A stretch of DNA of 64,000 bases from Topomyia yanbarensis (GCF_030247195.1 NC_080670.1:158484580-158548579); one strand, 5' to 3'; shown: positions 1 through 11,383, counted from the first letter of the stretch. The notes: a model not told the origin generated them from the letters alone. Translations and numbers: made by a program.

Positions 1-2170
1 GTGTCTGCCGAAGGTCAGCTTGTCGTCTATAATGACTCCGCTGTGATGTGATCACGACTTCTCCCACATGGATAACTGCATGTTGTGCGAACTTGCGGTT
101 ATTGCCGATAACTACCTCCGTCTTATGCTGAGCGAGCTCCAGGCCCCTCGCGCTCATCCATTCCTCCACCGTGTTGATCGCGTGTTCTGCAGTTAGTTCT
201 AGCTCAGGGATTGACTCCCCACAGACCTCCAAGGTTACGTCGTTGGCAAAGCCGACGATCTTGACCCCAGGAGGGAACTTCAGTTGCAGAACCCCGTCAT
301 ACATGAGGTTCCATAGTTCCATAGAATCGAGCCCTGCGGGACTCCGGCGGTAATCGGAACCCTTTTCTGACCGGCATCGGTCTCGTATAGCAGTACGCGG
401 TTCTGGAAGTAGCTTTCCAGGATCCGGTACAGACCCACCGGTAGGCTAAGCCGATGTAACGAGAGCGCGATGGCATCCCAGCTTGCGCTGTTGAATGCAT
501 TTTTCACGTCGAGTATCACTAACGCACACTGTCGAATGCCTCGATACTGTGCGTTAGTGACACTGCCTTTTTCATTGGATCGCTATCTCGGCAGTCTTAA
601 TCACTGAGTTGATAGCGTCCACCGTGGACTTACACTTCCGAAAGCCAAACTGGTTGCTTGACAGACTGTCCGTACCTTCTGCGTACGGGATTAGCCTGTT
701 GATGATGATCCTCTCAAGCAGTTTTCCAGTCGTGTCGATCAGACAGATTGGTTTATACGCCGATGGGTCGCCTGGCGGCTTCCCGGGCTTCGACAACAAC
801 ACCAATTTCTACCTTTTCCATCTATCGGGGAAACGGTACTCCACAAGGCATCTCTGCATAGCTAGCCTGAACATGTTCAGGTTCGCTATGATCGCTGCCT
901 TGAGAGCGCTGTTTGGAACTCCATCCGGCCCTGGAGCTTTGTTCATTGCTAGGGAATTAGCCAATGTGAATAGTTCTTCATTCGTCACCGGAGCCACCGT
1001 TTCGGCCGTGCACTGTCTCGTAGTGCAGGTGGCCAGGGGCTTGTGGCTCGAGACGGGAAGAGTGCTTCGATAATCGTCGCCAACCGGTCCGGAGACCGTT
1101 CAGGGGGTGAAAAATCCTCTTTGGTCTTGGCCATCACGATTCTGTAGGCGTCACCCCACGGATTCGCGTTGGCACTCACACACAGGTTGTCGAAATACGC
1201 TCTCTTGCTGCTTTTAATGGCCTTGTTAAGGGCCAATTTCGCAACTCGAAACACTTCACGGCGGTTCTCTCTTGCATCCTCGGTGCGGGCTCTTTGCATC
1301 CTACGTCTAGCTCTGAGGCAGGCTGATCGTAGAGCTGCAATCTCGGCACTCCACCAGTATACCGGGCATCTGCCGTTTCTTGGCAGGGTTTTCCTCGGCA
1401 TAGTGGCGTCGCACGCGCGTAGTAGGACGGCTACCAGCGCATCCCCGCTTAGACTGTCGGTGTTGGCTTCCAGTCCCAGGGCCGCGGTGAAAGCTTCGCT
1501 GTCGAAGTGATTGGACTTCCACCCGCGTACCTGACAGGGATCTCCCACCGTCGGATGCTGCACACCATAGTTGATCCTAAAGCGGATTGCTAAATGATCG
1601 CTATGGGTGTAGCCTTCGTCAACCCTCCATTCCATGCGTGGAACCAGACTTGGGCTGGCAAATGCTACGTCATTCCATGCCTCCACCCCGTTTCTACGGA
1701 ATGTGCTAGCGGAGCCATTATTAGCTAACACAGTATCGAGTTTCACAAGCGCCTCCATTAGCGCTTGGCCCCTGCTATTTGTACAGCGGTTGCCCCACTC
1801 TACTGCCCAAGCGTTAAAATCTCCCGCTAAAACTACCGGTTTCCGGCCCACTAGGTCTGACGAGAGCCTGTCGATCATCTGGTTGAACTGTTCTATGGGC
1901 CACCTATAGAGCGTAGCAGCTGCAATAGAACACACTATTGATCTTGGTAATCGCATCACCCTCGGCGGAGGAATGTATTACCTCCTGAACCGGGAACCGT
2001 CCCGTTGTACAGATTGCCACCATTCCAGACCTGTCCGACACCCAATTGCCGTTGCCGGCAGGGATGTTGTACGGGTCTGATAGGAGGGCGACATCTGTCC
2101 TCGACTCCGAGACCGACTGCCACAACAGCTATTGGGCTGCTGCACAATGGTTAAGATTTAGCTGTGTGAC
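1..2170 (-). pseudogene. ORF2: APE-type endonuclease plus reverse transcriptase, interrupted
   Basis: The product would nick DNA and reverse-transcribe the element RNA. The endonuclease starts near 2165 with TQLNLNHC, the usual Q-x-N opening. A 324-residue open stretch (1959-985) holds GDFNAW at residues 46-51, followed by EWGN, and SDH at 120-122, which are catalytic or metal-binding positions of APE-like nucleases. Reverse transcriptase blocks follow in different frames: KAPGPDGVPN near 930, PSAYKPICL near 750, LDVKNAFNSASW near 500, AGVPQGSIL near 345 and GFANDVT near 250. The active-site motif normally reads F/Y-A-D-D, so FAND lacks the first aspartate. Frame changes lie near 1000, 807, 530 and 300. 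The C-terminus lies outside the window. Confidence 0.85.
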
Positions 2171-2172
2171 GC

Positions 2173-3640
2173 TCACGGCTTCTTCTTATTTACCTCGCCA
2201 AAAGGACACGAAGGTCCACCCATAGCATGATTACGGGCTTGCTTCTTAGCGGTTCAGATAAGGCATTTATGCGTCTTTGTGCAGCCTCGCTCCTTGTGCC
2301 CCTCCTAGCCGCAGCGACAACACAGTTTGCTCCTGTCTGTACCCTTACATTCGTACGACTTATGGTCGGACTCAAGGCACCGATAGCACTGAAGGCGGTT
2401 GGGGTATGCTAACTGGGCATACTGACCATCCGATCTTCAGTTTACCTCTCACGGTAACCTTTTTTGCATCTGCTTTCAATAGCCTGAGGTAAGCTACGTG
2501 CCGGAGGGCCCCCCCTCTCAAGCGCACAGAGGCTCGCTCAATTGTTACGTCGCATTGTTCCTTAGCGGCTGCGCTGACATGGTCTGCGGTCGTGAACTCG
2601 TCCCGTTGTTTACACTGGAGAGTCATTTCCGCCCCTAACGACCTCACCAGGGCGCCTTCACCCAGGACCTCTTGGGCCAAGGCCTTATAGACTGCGCTGG
2701 ATTGTGCGCCTCGCGTTAGCACCAAAAGCATTTCGCCTGTATTGGTGCGTCTCACGCTGCGCACGTCTTGCCCGAGGGCCGAGAGGCTTTCGGCCGCCCT
2801 CATCGACTTTAGGACGTCGGCATATTTGTCCTTGTCGGTCTTAGACCACAAGGTCTCGCCTCTGTCCTTGGCCTTCTTCGCCGTCCGCGGTGCATCCGGT
2901 GTCGGTGTCGGCTTCTTCTTGGTGACCAGCGTCCAGGGACTTACGCCCCCTGCCCCGGTTTCGCCGAGTTGCTGGCACCTTCTCTCTGCCCGGCGGGGTC
3001 ATTTTCGCCCCGGTTTACCTCGATCAAACGGCCTTTGGCCGTAACGGTTACACGCCGTATGGTGTTGGTTTTTGCACCCTCGCCTGGTGACTTCCTAGGG
3101 CGCTTCGCGTTCGACGTAGTCTTGCGCTTGCCCTTTCGAGGGCAACTCAGCCGCCGCTTCGAGCGACTTGGCTGCTCCATAGAAGGGGGAAGGGAAGGCC
3201 CCTGTCTGGGTACCTATGTCGGTCTTCTCTCTTCCATCCCTCTTGGAGGCCACTGGCTGGGTTTCTCTGTCGGACTTCTCCCGACATTCCCCCCTCTTGG
3301 CGTAAGCCTGCTGTTCCTGTCTTGCGACACGAACAGCCTTTCGGAGCACCAGCAGGCTCTGTTTCAGCTCCTTGCTGATATTTTGCTTCGCGTTAGTGAA
3401 TTCGATTATAGTATCAAGCTGCTCCACCACTTTACGCATAGTGATTAGTGGCCCATCCAGCGCGTTGGTAGGGCTATTTTCTACCACTGCTGGGGGGCCA
3501 CTGGCGCTGTCGGATGCAGCCCCCGTCGCTCCACTACTCTCCCCACTGGGGGGAGACCTCATCAAACCACCTTTAGCAAAGGGGTTCGGCACCTCCGTTT
3601 TTTGGTTTTTCTTATTTTTCACGTCGCTCAATGATCCCAC
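2173..3640 (-). pseudogene. ORF1: gag-like nucleic-acid-binding protein with zinc knuckles, frameshifted
   Basis: In this family ORF1 packages the element RNA. The first 181 residues (from ATG at 3640) are charged and rich in K, E, Q and S, as usual for the N-terminal half. A second frame (2851-2372) carries the conserved central domain (for example GEMLLVLTRG and GALVRSLG). After a further frame change near 2410 comes CYRCLESDHKSYEC, a full CX2CX4HX4C knuckle, then CRCG-stop-EGHKERGC, a second knuckle interrupted by a stop codon, and a partial third. The frame ends at a TGA near 2175, immediately before ORF2. Two frameshifts and at least one internal stop make it a pseudogene. Confidence 0.8.
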
Positions 3641-3705
3641 GAGTCGCGCGAGAAAGAAAGGTCCGCCACGCCAGAGCTACGCTGTATCGTGGTAAGGGAC
3701 GCTTT

Positions 3706-3757
3706 CTGTGGGGGTTGTCCAGGTATCCCACACCGGGTACCTGTGCAACCCCCACAG
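3706..3757. repeat. Strong hairpin in the retrotransposon 5'UTR
   Basis: Arms 3706-3725 and 3738-3757 pair at 18 of 20 positions around a 12-base loop. The sequence lies just upstream of the ORF1 start on the minus strand, at what looks like the 5' end of the element. Some non-LTR elements carry 5' self-cleaving RNA there. I cannot fold it fully and do not claim a ribozyme. Confidence 0.7.
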
Positions 3758-3789
3758 TAAAACCGGGAAGATCAAAGATGGCTGATCGG

Positions 3790-4160
3790 TATGTTTACTG
3801 AGTGTCTATCAACTGGAAGTGTGCTTTAAGTGTCAAGAGCTCGGCCACCTAGCTGGAAACTACAGTGGACCTGACAGGAGCAAATTATGATGCAGGAGGT
3901 CACAAGGCAAAAAACTGCTGACAGGCTCCGAGATGTCTGATCTGTTCAAACGAAGGAGATAACAACCACGTTACAGGAGGCCCACGGCCTTATAACAGGC
4001 GACTGCAACGAAGTCACAGTTGAGCTAACGCAAATCAACCTCAAGCACTGCGACACAGCACAACACTTGCTGCAGCAATCTGTAGCGGAGTCTAAATGCG
4101 CTTCAGTCATTATCTCGGGTCCATACCGTATCCCGATCAGCGATAGAAACTGAAAATAGT
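3790..4160 (+). pseudogene. Fragment of a second R1-group element: zinc knuckle end of ORF1 and start of ORF2
   Basis: The plus strand encodes CFKCQELGHLAGNY, a zinc knuckle whose last Cys has become Tyr, followed by degenerate knuckles. After a frame change it encodes ELTQINLKHCDTAQ and SGPYRIPISDRN, which match the endonuclease opening of the neighbouring minus-strand element (TQLNLNHCAAAQ, SDPYNIPAGNGN). It stops after about 45 endonuclease residues. It is therefore an independent, opposite-facing piece of a related family, with several stops. A head-to-head junction with the first element lies at about 3770-3790. Confidence 0.75.
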
Positions 4161-4358
4161 GACTAAGATCCTGCAATCATGAACATAAATAACGCTACTC
4201 TGACAGAAAAATCCGAATGGAAACTCATGAATAAAATATCACGATAACTTGATGAGAAATCACAAAAATTGCGAAGAAGCTGCTGCAATCATGAATATTG
4301 TTTAACTGTCGGCTGTGTGTTCCCAAATTGTGAACAAGGATCACAATAATAACTAAGC
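4161..4358. other. AT-rich spacer
   Basis: No gene or repeat recognised between the retroelement fragment and the fold-back element. Confidence 0.5.
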
Positions 4359-4366
4359 ATGTCCAG
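4359..4366. repeat. Left target-site duplication of the fold-back element
   Basis: ATGTCCAG, identical to the right flank. Confidence 0.85.
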
Positions 4367-5541
4367 TAGACTGCCCAGAAAAATAATGAATTTTTGAAAA
4401 CTCAATCGGCCCACCCCTGAGTCGATTCCTAGTCCCACCAGGAGTACTTGCTCCAAATTTGAAGCAAATCGGACAAGTCTAGTTACCGGACCAACGTGCT
4501 TGAAGTTTGTATGGGATTTTTCGACAATTTACATGGAGAAAACCCTCTTGCTCACATTTTCGCCGCTAGGTGGTACTGTATACATCAGATTATCACCAAA
4601 AGTGAAACTTAAGAAGATAATTTTATTTTCTACAACTTTGTTGAAGACTGCAAATCGATCCGACTCCAATAGGAAAAGTTATTAAACTTTTAACGAAGTG
4701 ATGTCTGAGTCAGTTTTGCATAGGGCCTAGCAGTGCATGATAGTGTATCAGTACTAGGTTCTAACAAACTAAACATTTTTGTGGATTAATGGTTAGATTT
4801 AGCTGAATAGTATGTTCGGAAGAATTGCAGTACATAATACGAGTTATGTTTTGGTTAGAAAATTTTAATTCAATCTGTAACCGCATAGATGGCGCCAACA
4901 CTAACTTTTCAACGGAGAGAGATAGAATATCGAGATGTTTGGAAGAATTACTGCAATATTCTTGTTCTACAACTTTGTAGAAGACACCTAATTTCTATCT
5001 CTCTTCGTTGAAAAGTTAGTGTTGGCGCCATCTATGCGGTCAGATGTGGAACTACAATTTTCTAACCAAAACATAACTCGTATTATGTACTACAATTCTT
5101 CCGAACATACTATTCAGCTAAATCTAACCATTATTCCATAAAAATGTTTGGTTTGTGAGAACCTAGTACTGATACACTACCATGCACTGCTAGGCCCCAT
5201 GCAAAACTGACTCAGACATCACTTCGTTAAAAGTTTAATAACTTTTCCTATTGGAGTCGGATCGCTTTGCAGTCTTCAACAAAGTTGTAGATAATAAAAT
5301 TATCTTCTTAAGTTTCACTTTTGGTGATAATCTGATGTATACAGTGCCACCTAGTGGCAAAAATGTGAGCAAGTGGGTTTTCTCCTTGTTAATTGTCGAA
5401 AAATCCCATACAAACTTCAAGCACGTTGGTCCGGTAACCAGACTTGTCCGATTTGGCACAAATTTGGAGCAGACACTCCTCGTGGGACTAGGAATCGACT
5501 CAGGGGTGGGCCGATGGGGGTCATTTTTTTCTGTCACTCTA
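4367..5541. mobile_element. Fold-back hAT-like DNA element, non-autonomous
   Basis: The element is a 1.18-kb imperfect palindrome: about 550 bases of the left arm are repeated inverted in the right arm around a short centre near 4940-4985. Its ends read TAGACTGCCCAGAAAA and, inverted, TAGAGTGACAGAAAA, matching the loose T/C-A-G-N-G start of hAT transposon ends. The 8 bases ATGTCCAG occur directly on both sides, and hAT transposases duplicate 8 bp. No transposase is encoded. Reading frames on the two strands mirror each other because of the palindrome and are not genes. It must have been moved by a transposase supplied elsewhere. Confidence 0.85.
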
Positions 5542-5549
5542 ATGTCCAG
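5542..5549. repeat. Right target-site duplication of the fold-back element
   Basis: ATGTCCAG, identical to the left flank. Confidence 0.85.
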
Positions 5550-6517
5550 GGAACAATCACAGTAATCCTACCGTACAGTCGAATGTAAAGTCATGTATAT
5601 ATTCGACGCGAATTGATTTTTTTTAAAATGAATATGAGGTTTATTCTTCATAATTTCAGGAACTTGGTCACGGAACGGATTTTTTCCAAAATTTCGTTTA
5701 AACCACCGTCTATAAAAAGCATCGGTGCATTTATATATTCACTCATGAAATTCATGCTTTTTAAAGTATCTACCCAAAATAAATGCACTTTTCTGATATC
5801 AGTAATAAAACTGACAACCAAAAACAAACTTTTTCTGGCCAGTTTACGTTCACACGAGGGAAGGATCCCCACACGTGATGCTTCTTCTTTGTATTTTTCT
5901 ACTGATGAGCGCCGGGATCTGTCATTTTTTTCTGCTCCAGCACTGGAACTAGTTAAAAGCATCAAAAACATTCTGGCTGAAAAAAAAAATTCAATTTATC
6001 CAAGGGGAAGGAAAAAGCTGATGCTCTTCTTTCAGCATTGTTAGTTTTTCCATATCAAACAAAAAAAAGTAAAATGTTCGATATAGTTGCTCTTGTTGCT
6101 GCTGTTGGTGACGATGTCCTCCGATGCTTTCAAACGCTTGAGATGGTGAGTGATAATTTTAGAATGTTTCATGCTAATAGGCTGAACACAGGCGCTTCGA
6201 AAGGTAGATTTTTTTTTACCTCCAACTAGAGATAGTTGTGCTTGTACCATCGTGATTACTTTTGGACAGTTCTGGATAGTCAATGTTCGCAAGTACAGAT
6301 TTAGTTGAAATTATTCATATAAGCTCATACTCTCAAAAAATTATTTCTGATAATGTTGTAAAATTTGAAAAATAAAAAAAGTTCAATAAATTGTGGACGT
6401 ATTGCTGACTATCAGGCTTTGCCACAATGTAATGTCTGGTCATGACCAAATAAAGAAACAAGTTGATAAGAGTTTGTATTTCGAGATAAAAGTGATTTTT
6501 TGTTATAATTCATAAAT
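5550..6517. other. AT-rich DNA with unrecognised reading frames
   Basis: Frames of 143 codons (plus, 5613-6044) and 107 codons (minus, 5971-5648) overlap each other. Neither shows a motif I recognise, and the T-runs that create K- and F-rich stretches suggest chance openness. I do not call a gene here. Confidence 0.4.
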
Positions 6518-6724
6518 GGTCGGTGTTAAGTCAGACCGGACTAGGTGATAATATATTTATTTCGAGAAAAACGAGTTTAAAGTTTAAATCGCAGCATCCT
6601 TTACGTTATAATTGGAAAAAAATTTCTGCTATAATTCTTGTTCATTGTTACATATTTAAAATCTGACATCTGATCTAATTATTTGATGTTTTGCGACTTA
6701 GTCCGGTCTGACATAACACCGACC
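6518..6724. mobile_element. Small inverted-repeat element (MITE-like), about 207 bp
   Basis: The ends are inverted copies of a roughly 30-base sequence beginning GGTCGGTGTTA and containing GTCAGACCGGACTA, with two mismatches. The interior is AT-rich and non-coding. The structure fits a miniature DNA transposon, but no convincing target duplication is visible and the superfamily is unknown. Confidence 0.65.
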
Positions 6725-6750
6725 TTATATACAGTGATTTTTCTCTCAGC

Positions 6751-6838
6751 ATATACTACCCATGATCGTATAGTTGTCCCGTTTTCTATGGGATTTCCTA
6801 TCTTTATGGGACTGATATGCGATCATGGGCAGTATATA
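6751..6838. mobile_element. Palindromic mini-element, copy 1
   Basis: A short palindrome whose arms contain ACTRCCCATGATCG and whose interior contains GTCCCRTTTTCTATGGGAT. A second copy with the same arms and interior sits about 31 kb away (37838-37920), which shows it is a dispersed element. Flanks are TA-rich, so a TA target is possible but not proven. Confidence 0.65.
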
Positions 6839-9381
6839 TTTTTGAAATAGCCGGATTTGTATTCAATTGCACCGCCCAAACTGTAGTTTTCAATAACGTG
6901 AGGATTTTTTTTTTAAACATAGTCATGAAAGCTGTAAATATATTAATTTAAAAGGCATCATATGACAGCAGTCAATATATTTCCAATAGTTCATACATAT
7001 TGAAAGTGCTCGAGATAAAAAAAATCATTTTTATTTGCTATTTGGCCTGGAATATCTTCCTATTCTTTCCCCGTATGAAAATCCTAGCAAAAAAAAAACT
7101 GCATAATTGATTTCCATGGAACATCCTCGCGAAAAAATCTTCAATCACGTACAATCCGCACACGGCCATGCACCAAACACGCAGCTGAGACGCCCAGGGC
7201 TTCCGATGCGGTGCACGATTCCAGCCCGACCTGAATCTTCCCGATAGTCTAGGAGCATAAAACGAAACTTGTCGTGGCGAATCTCGACAGTCGAGAAAAT
7301 ATACGAAATAAAAAGAAAATCGCGATTCCCGCCGCAGAAACACGATGAAAACATAATCGCGTCAGATATGTTTTAATAACGAACGACCGACCTGCGAGTG
7401 GCGCGAGCGAATCGAGGCCGGCCAGGTTAGAATGTCTATATAGTGCATAGTCGAGCGCAGCTGTGCTGGAGGCTGGTTGAAATTGGAGTCAGGTACCAAC
7501 CCGCGTGAAAGGCGTGTAAGCAACCTATCTTGATCTTAATCAAAAATCGAAGACGACGAACGAAGCGCATCAGAGTAGGGCAAATTTCGTTCTTCCTCCT
7601 CGCCACTAGTCCTACTGCTGGAGGTACTGGAGGCAACTATATTGGCCGAAGAAAATCGAACCATAACCATGTCGTCGTCATACATGACCTGGCCAGGCTA
7701 CGACCGGGACCGGGGCGTCGTGACGCGTTCCTGATGTTGCTGTTGGTACGCTGCGCGAGGTCAATGCAATGCACAAACGCGACGGTGCGGGTGGTTTTCG
7801 GATGAATTCAACAGAGGCGGATTAGGCGTGTAATGTGAAATGGTTGTTGTTTGTTGCAACTTGCATAAATCAACAGTTAATTTTTGTTAGACAAGCATGA
7901 CAATGGATTCAACTCTGTTGTTACCTATCAAGTGCCGAAAGGATGGTGGAGGCATGTCTTGGAGGTTGCACCGATTTGATCCTGAACAGAAAAAAAACGA
8001 CCACTGAGTTGTAATAGAGAACCACGACGTCGACGACGAACGCGGATATCTACGATATGATGATTCCTTCATTCGGTATAAATAAAATTCGCTGCGTTCC
8101 ATCCACTCCACGGATTTGGTTAGTAACTTCTTCTGAAGCGCTTCTCATTCGATACGAATGACTAGGAGGTGCACTACCAGAAAAAATCTGGTGAGAATTG
8201 TGACGGGTATTTTCGAACAATTTTCCTAGTTATTGGGGGATATCATTTACTCTAAAATCTATCCCGAGCATAAAAAATTCTGAGCACTAAGGTTAATTTT
8301 CAGTCATTAGTCTCATTAACAGTCACGTCAATCTACTAAATAGCAATTTTATAAAATCTAAAATGTAACAACAACCCGCGTAGCTCCTCGAGTTCGATGA
8401 CCTGCGTCCGATCTTGACCATATGTATATCGATCCACCCCAGGCTGCAGATTGCTCCAGTTGCAGTTTTCTTTCCATTTTATTTCTCCAGTTTGGTTCTC
8501 ACCTACCGAATCGAACGATCAACAGTTGTTTCGAAAAACAAACGAACTCGTGCCAAGTCGCCCTCCGGGTGGTTTGATTGAACGAACGCGATCGTTTTAC
8601 TTTTTTTTTCGAAGGGATCGAGTTCAATGAACTTTAGCAGAAGCCAGCCTTCTCATTTATTCTGCGAATTCGAGGCGCTAATACAGCCGGCAGCGGCCAA
8701 CTGATTCATGACGTAGTCAGAGGAAAAAAATAAACTGAAAAAAAACTTTCGAAAGGAAAAAGGAAGAATTGTTTCTGTCTGGATCGTCTTCATTCAGTTG
8801 TTTCTGGAGGGTTATTTCGAATTTGGTGCATACTACGCGTGCTGTTACGATGCACCTTTTGCTGGTTATTTTTCTCACTCGAAAAGTTACGGTTCTTTTC
8901 GCGGCCGATATTAATTTTGACTGTACTCCAATCATAACCTACAGTTGATAGATATTTTAATTTTATTTTTAAAATCAATATTTTTCACTATGACATATGA
9001 CATATGAAGAACGTAAGCGCAGAATATTTCGGTGACACAGAAGTTAGCTACAACTCAAACCACTTAAGTCACACTAAGAAGCTGCAGGACCCGGCTTGAT
9101 TTATTGTATTTCCAACTGTTTGAGTTATTGATTTCCGGTTAGATATCGACGTTTGATCTTTTTGAAATTAAGAACTTTACACTCTCTTCTTACTACCTTT
9201 CGTTTTTGGGACCTTTCTCAACAAATCAAAAAGTTTGCGTTTGATTCCTTGGGAAAGGTTCAACATGGACCGAAACGTTGGTACTAGAGAACATATTCCA
9301 GCTCTTAACTACTGAAATACCGATTTCCGTTCTTCTTTCTTCTCACTTCGCTTTTTCTGGAGAAAATTTAGATTAGGACAT
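6839..9381. other. Apparently single-copy non-coding DNA with GC-richer patches
   Basis: No transposon features recognised. Patches near 7120-7830 and 8480-8880 are richer in CG dinucleotides than the surroundings and carry several short overlapping frames, none with a recognisable protein. They could be regulatory or intronic DNA of a host gene lying outside the window. A retroelement-tail-like string CCGAAACGTTGG occurs near 9272. Confidence 0.35.
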
Positions 9382-9646
9382 AGGGTGATGAGTCCATTTT
9401 CGCCATATTTCTATTATCACCCATTTGAAGCTGTTGGAGCAGTGTCTGCCATCTTTGTTCAACGCATTCAGACAAATGGTAGCGCAACAATAGGGGCGCT
9501 CGATTCGAGTTTTCGTTGCGCTCAAACACGAGAATTTCACTTTTTTCAGCGCATTTGTATTATTATATTGGTTCTTAACAACGAAGCAAAGCTGTTGATG
9601 TCAATTTTTAAGCATTTCATTGCTTGTAGGCCGAGAAATTAATGAT
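9382..9646 (+). repeat. Dispersed repeat, copy 1 of 2
   Basis: Begins AGGGTGATGAG, contains CGCTCAAACRCGAGAAT and TTAGCAACGAAGCAAAGCTG-like strings in the same order as 61944-62100. The spacing differs, so the copies are diverged. No coding potential. Class unknown. Confidence 0.6.
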
Positions 9647-9959
9647 TTAGTGAGACACCCTGCTTAGTATGGTGAAAATAGGCATTTTACCCTAGGTAGC
9701 ATTGTGAGCCTCGCTTTATTTACATTCTCTTTAGATTTTTACGACGTTACTATAACAGTTTGCACTAATTTTCCAGTACACATCGAAATCCAACGATTTA
9801 TACTAAAATTTTATGCAAAGATTTAAGTAGTCAATGTTGAAACGACCGAGTAATGAACAGAAGAGAAAAACGCCAAAGAGAATCTCGCATTGTTACTTAC
9901 ATCGTAATCTAAATTTTCTTCAGATTTCTTTTCAGTTTTCCATCGATATCTGGTAATTT

Positions 9960-10165
9960 AGCCGCAAGTCGTTTGGCAGAGTGCTGTTTAGCTGAACACT
10001 ATTTGGCCGAAAGGGTCAATTGGCAGAAAGAGTCATTTGGCTGCATGCAAATTGATCGAATGACAGTTTTCGGCCAAATGCCATTTGGCCGAAAACTGTC
10101 TGACAGAATGAGCCATTACACCGTATGATTTTGGTCTGAAACGAATTTGGTTGAAAGTGTTGGAA
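9960..10165. repeat. Degenerate TTTGGCCGAA minisatellite with perfect hairpin
   Basis: About ten imperfect copies of TTTGGCCGAA or TTTGGCAGAA, spaced 15-25 bases apart and on both strands. It includes a perfect inverted repeat with 19-base arms (10062-10080 and 10082-10100) and a 1-base centre. Similar TTTGGCCGAA arrays occur in many animal genomes. Their origin is unclear. Confidence 0.7.
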
Positions 10166-11383
10166 GAATTTCCATTCTTTTAACAAAATTGCGAAAAACG
10201 TAAATATGATCTAATTAGCAAATAATGTATTTTCTTTATCTTCTATTGAACACTGTTTATTTATTCTAGTATTTGCGATATTTGTAGTTATTAGTCTAAG
10301 AGTTCTGTGGATATTTTCATGTTTTTAACATGATCTGTTCTTTCTACAGATGTCTTTGTCGAATATTTTCCCCCTTTTTAATTTTGAACAATTTCTGTAC
10401 CCCTAACCTCTCCCTACGATGGACACGTAGATTTTCCAAATTGTTCTTCGAGTAGATTCCTAAAAATGGGGGTTCAGAAGATTTTCCTGTGTGTTAAACT
10501 ACTATGGTGAAGTAGGATTTTATGAAAATCTTTCTAACTTCAACAACAGTAAATCACACACTTCTTTAGTCTTTTGTGAAATTTACATGGAAATATTTCA
10601 TTTCTAACCGACGTATAATCCTTTATACTTACGTTTTAAAGATTGATCATAATAACACAAACGGTAAATAATTTTGTATCATTGAATTGGCTCAAAATTT
10701 CAACCGCATGCGTTTAAATTCAAAATTAGTGGTGTTTGACCAAGTTACAGAAGATTAAATCAAGTCGGTTCTCACGGTAAAGGGAGGCAAGTCTGTCTTT
10801 ACCAGGAGGTATGTTGGTAGACTTGAGTGATTCGTAGTTATGCCGCCTACTTCTCCAAAATTGATTGAAATTCGTGAGGGTTTTTACGCATACATCGATC
10901 ACGCGGAATGATACATATCTAATAAAACTGTACATTTCGTAATTTGTTTTAAATGATATATTTCCTTCTTTACAACATGAACTGTGTTTTATAGGTCTTA
11001 GAACCTATTGTTAAATATTTGGAAAAAATCCAAATAAATTATTTTATAATGACGCAAAATAAAAAGCACATTTTTCATTGTCAAAAAAAGAAAAGTTATC
11101 TAAAAATAGGAGTACTAGCTTTTAAAATTTAGGGTTAGTTAGTTAAGCCTAAGCAAGAAAATGTCACTGAAAGCTAAGACACACTTTTGACTGTCTTTCT
11201 TTAGGTTTGAGACCACTATGAGCTGGTGGTGAAACTGAGTATTATTCTTTTCTTTCCATTTCCCGGTTCAGACCCATCCGTTTAAAACACTTTCCATGGA
11301 TAGCAGAATCACACCTCATTTTTAAAACGTGCTGAAAATTTCAATCACAACGAAAAACGATGTTCCTAAAAATTCCTTTTTGT
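10166..11383. other. AT-rich DNA, nothing recognised
   Basis: No supported gene or repeat. Short frames only. Confidence 0.4.

Larger units (their letters stand above)
1..3770 (-). mobile_element. R1-group non-LTR retrotransposon, 5' part, decayed
   Basis: On the minus strand the order is 5'UTR (about 3770-3641), ORF1 (gag-like), then ORF2 (endonuclease plus reverse transcriptase), the standard two-ORF plan of R1/LOA-group elements that copy themselves by target-primed reverse transcription. The copy continues past the left edge, so the 3'UTR and tail are not seen. Several frameshifts and stops break both ORFs and the reverse transcriptase active site is altered, so it is dead. Its 5' end faces a related fragment on the other strand. 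Assignment to the R1/LOA group rests on motif style (LDVKNAFNSASW, APGPDGVPN, GDFNAW). Family name not determined. Confidence 0.85.

Noticed and set aside
5235..5565. Overlapping plus and minus frames of about 100 codons, with a similar frame at 4500-4685
   Set aside because: They arise because the fold-back arms are inverted copies; no domain and no independent support.
7430..7450. TCTATATAGTGCATAGTC as a TATA box plus initiator
   Set aside because: Spacing and downstream context do not fit a convincing core promoter, and no exon follows.
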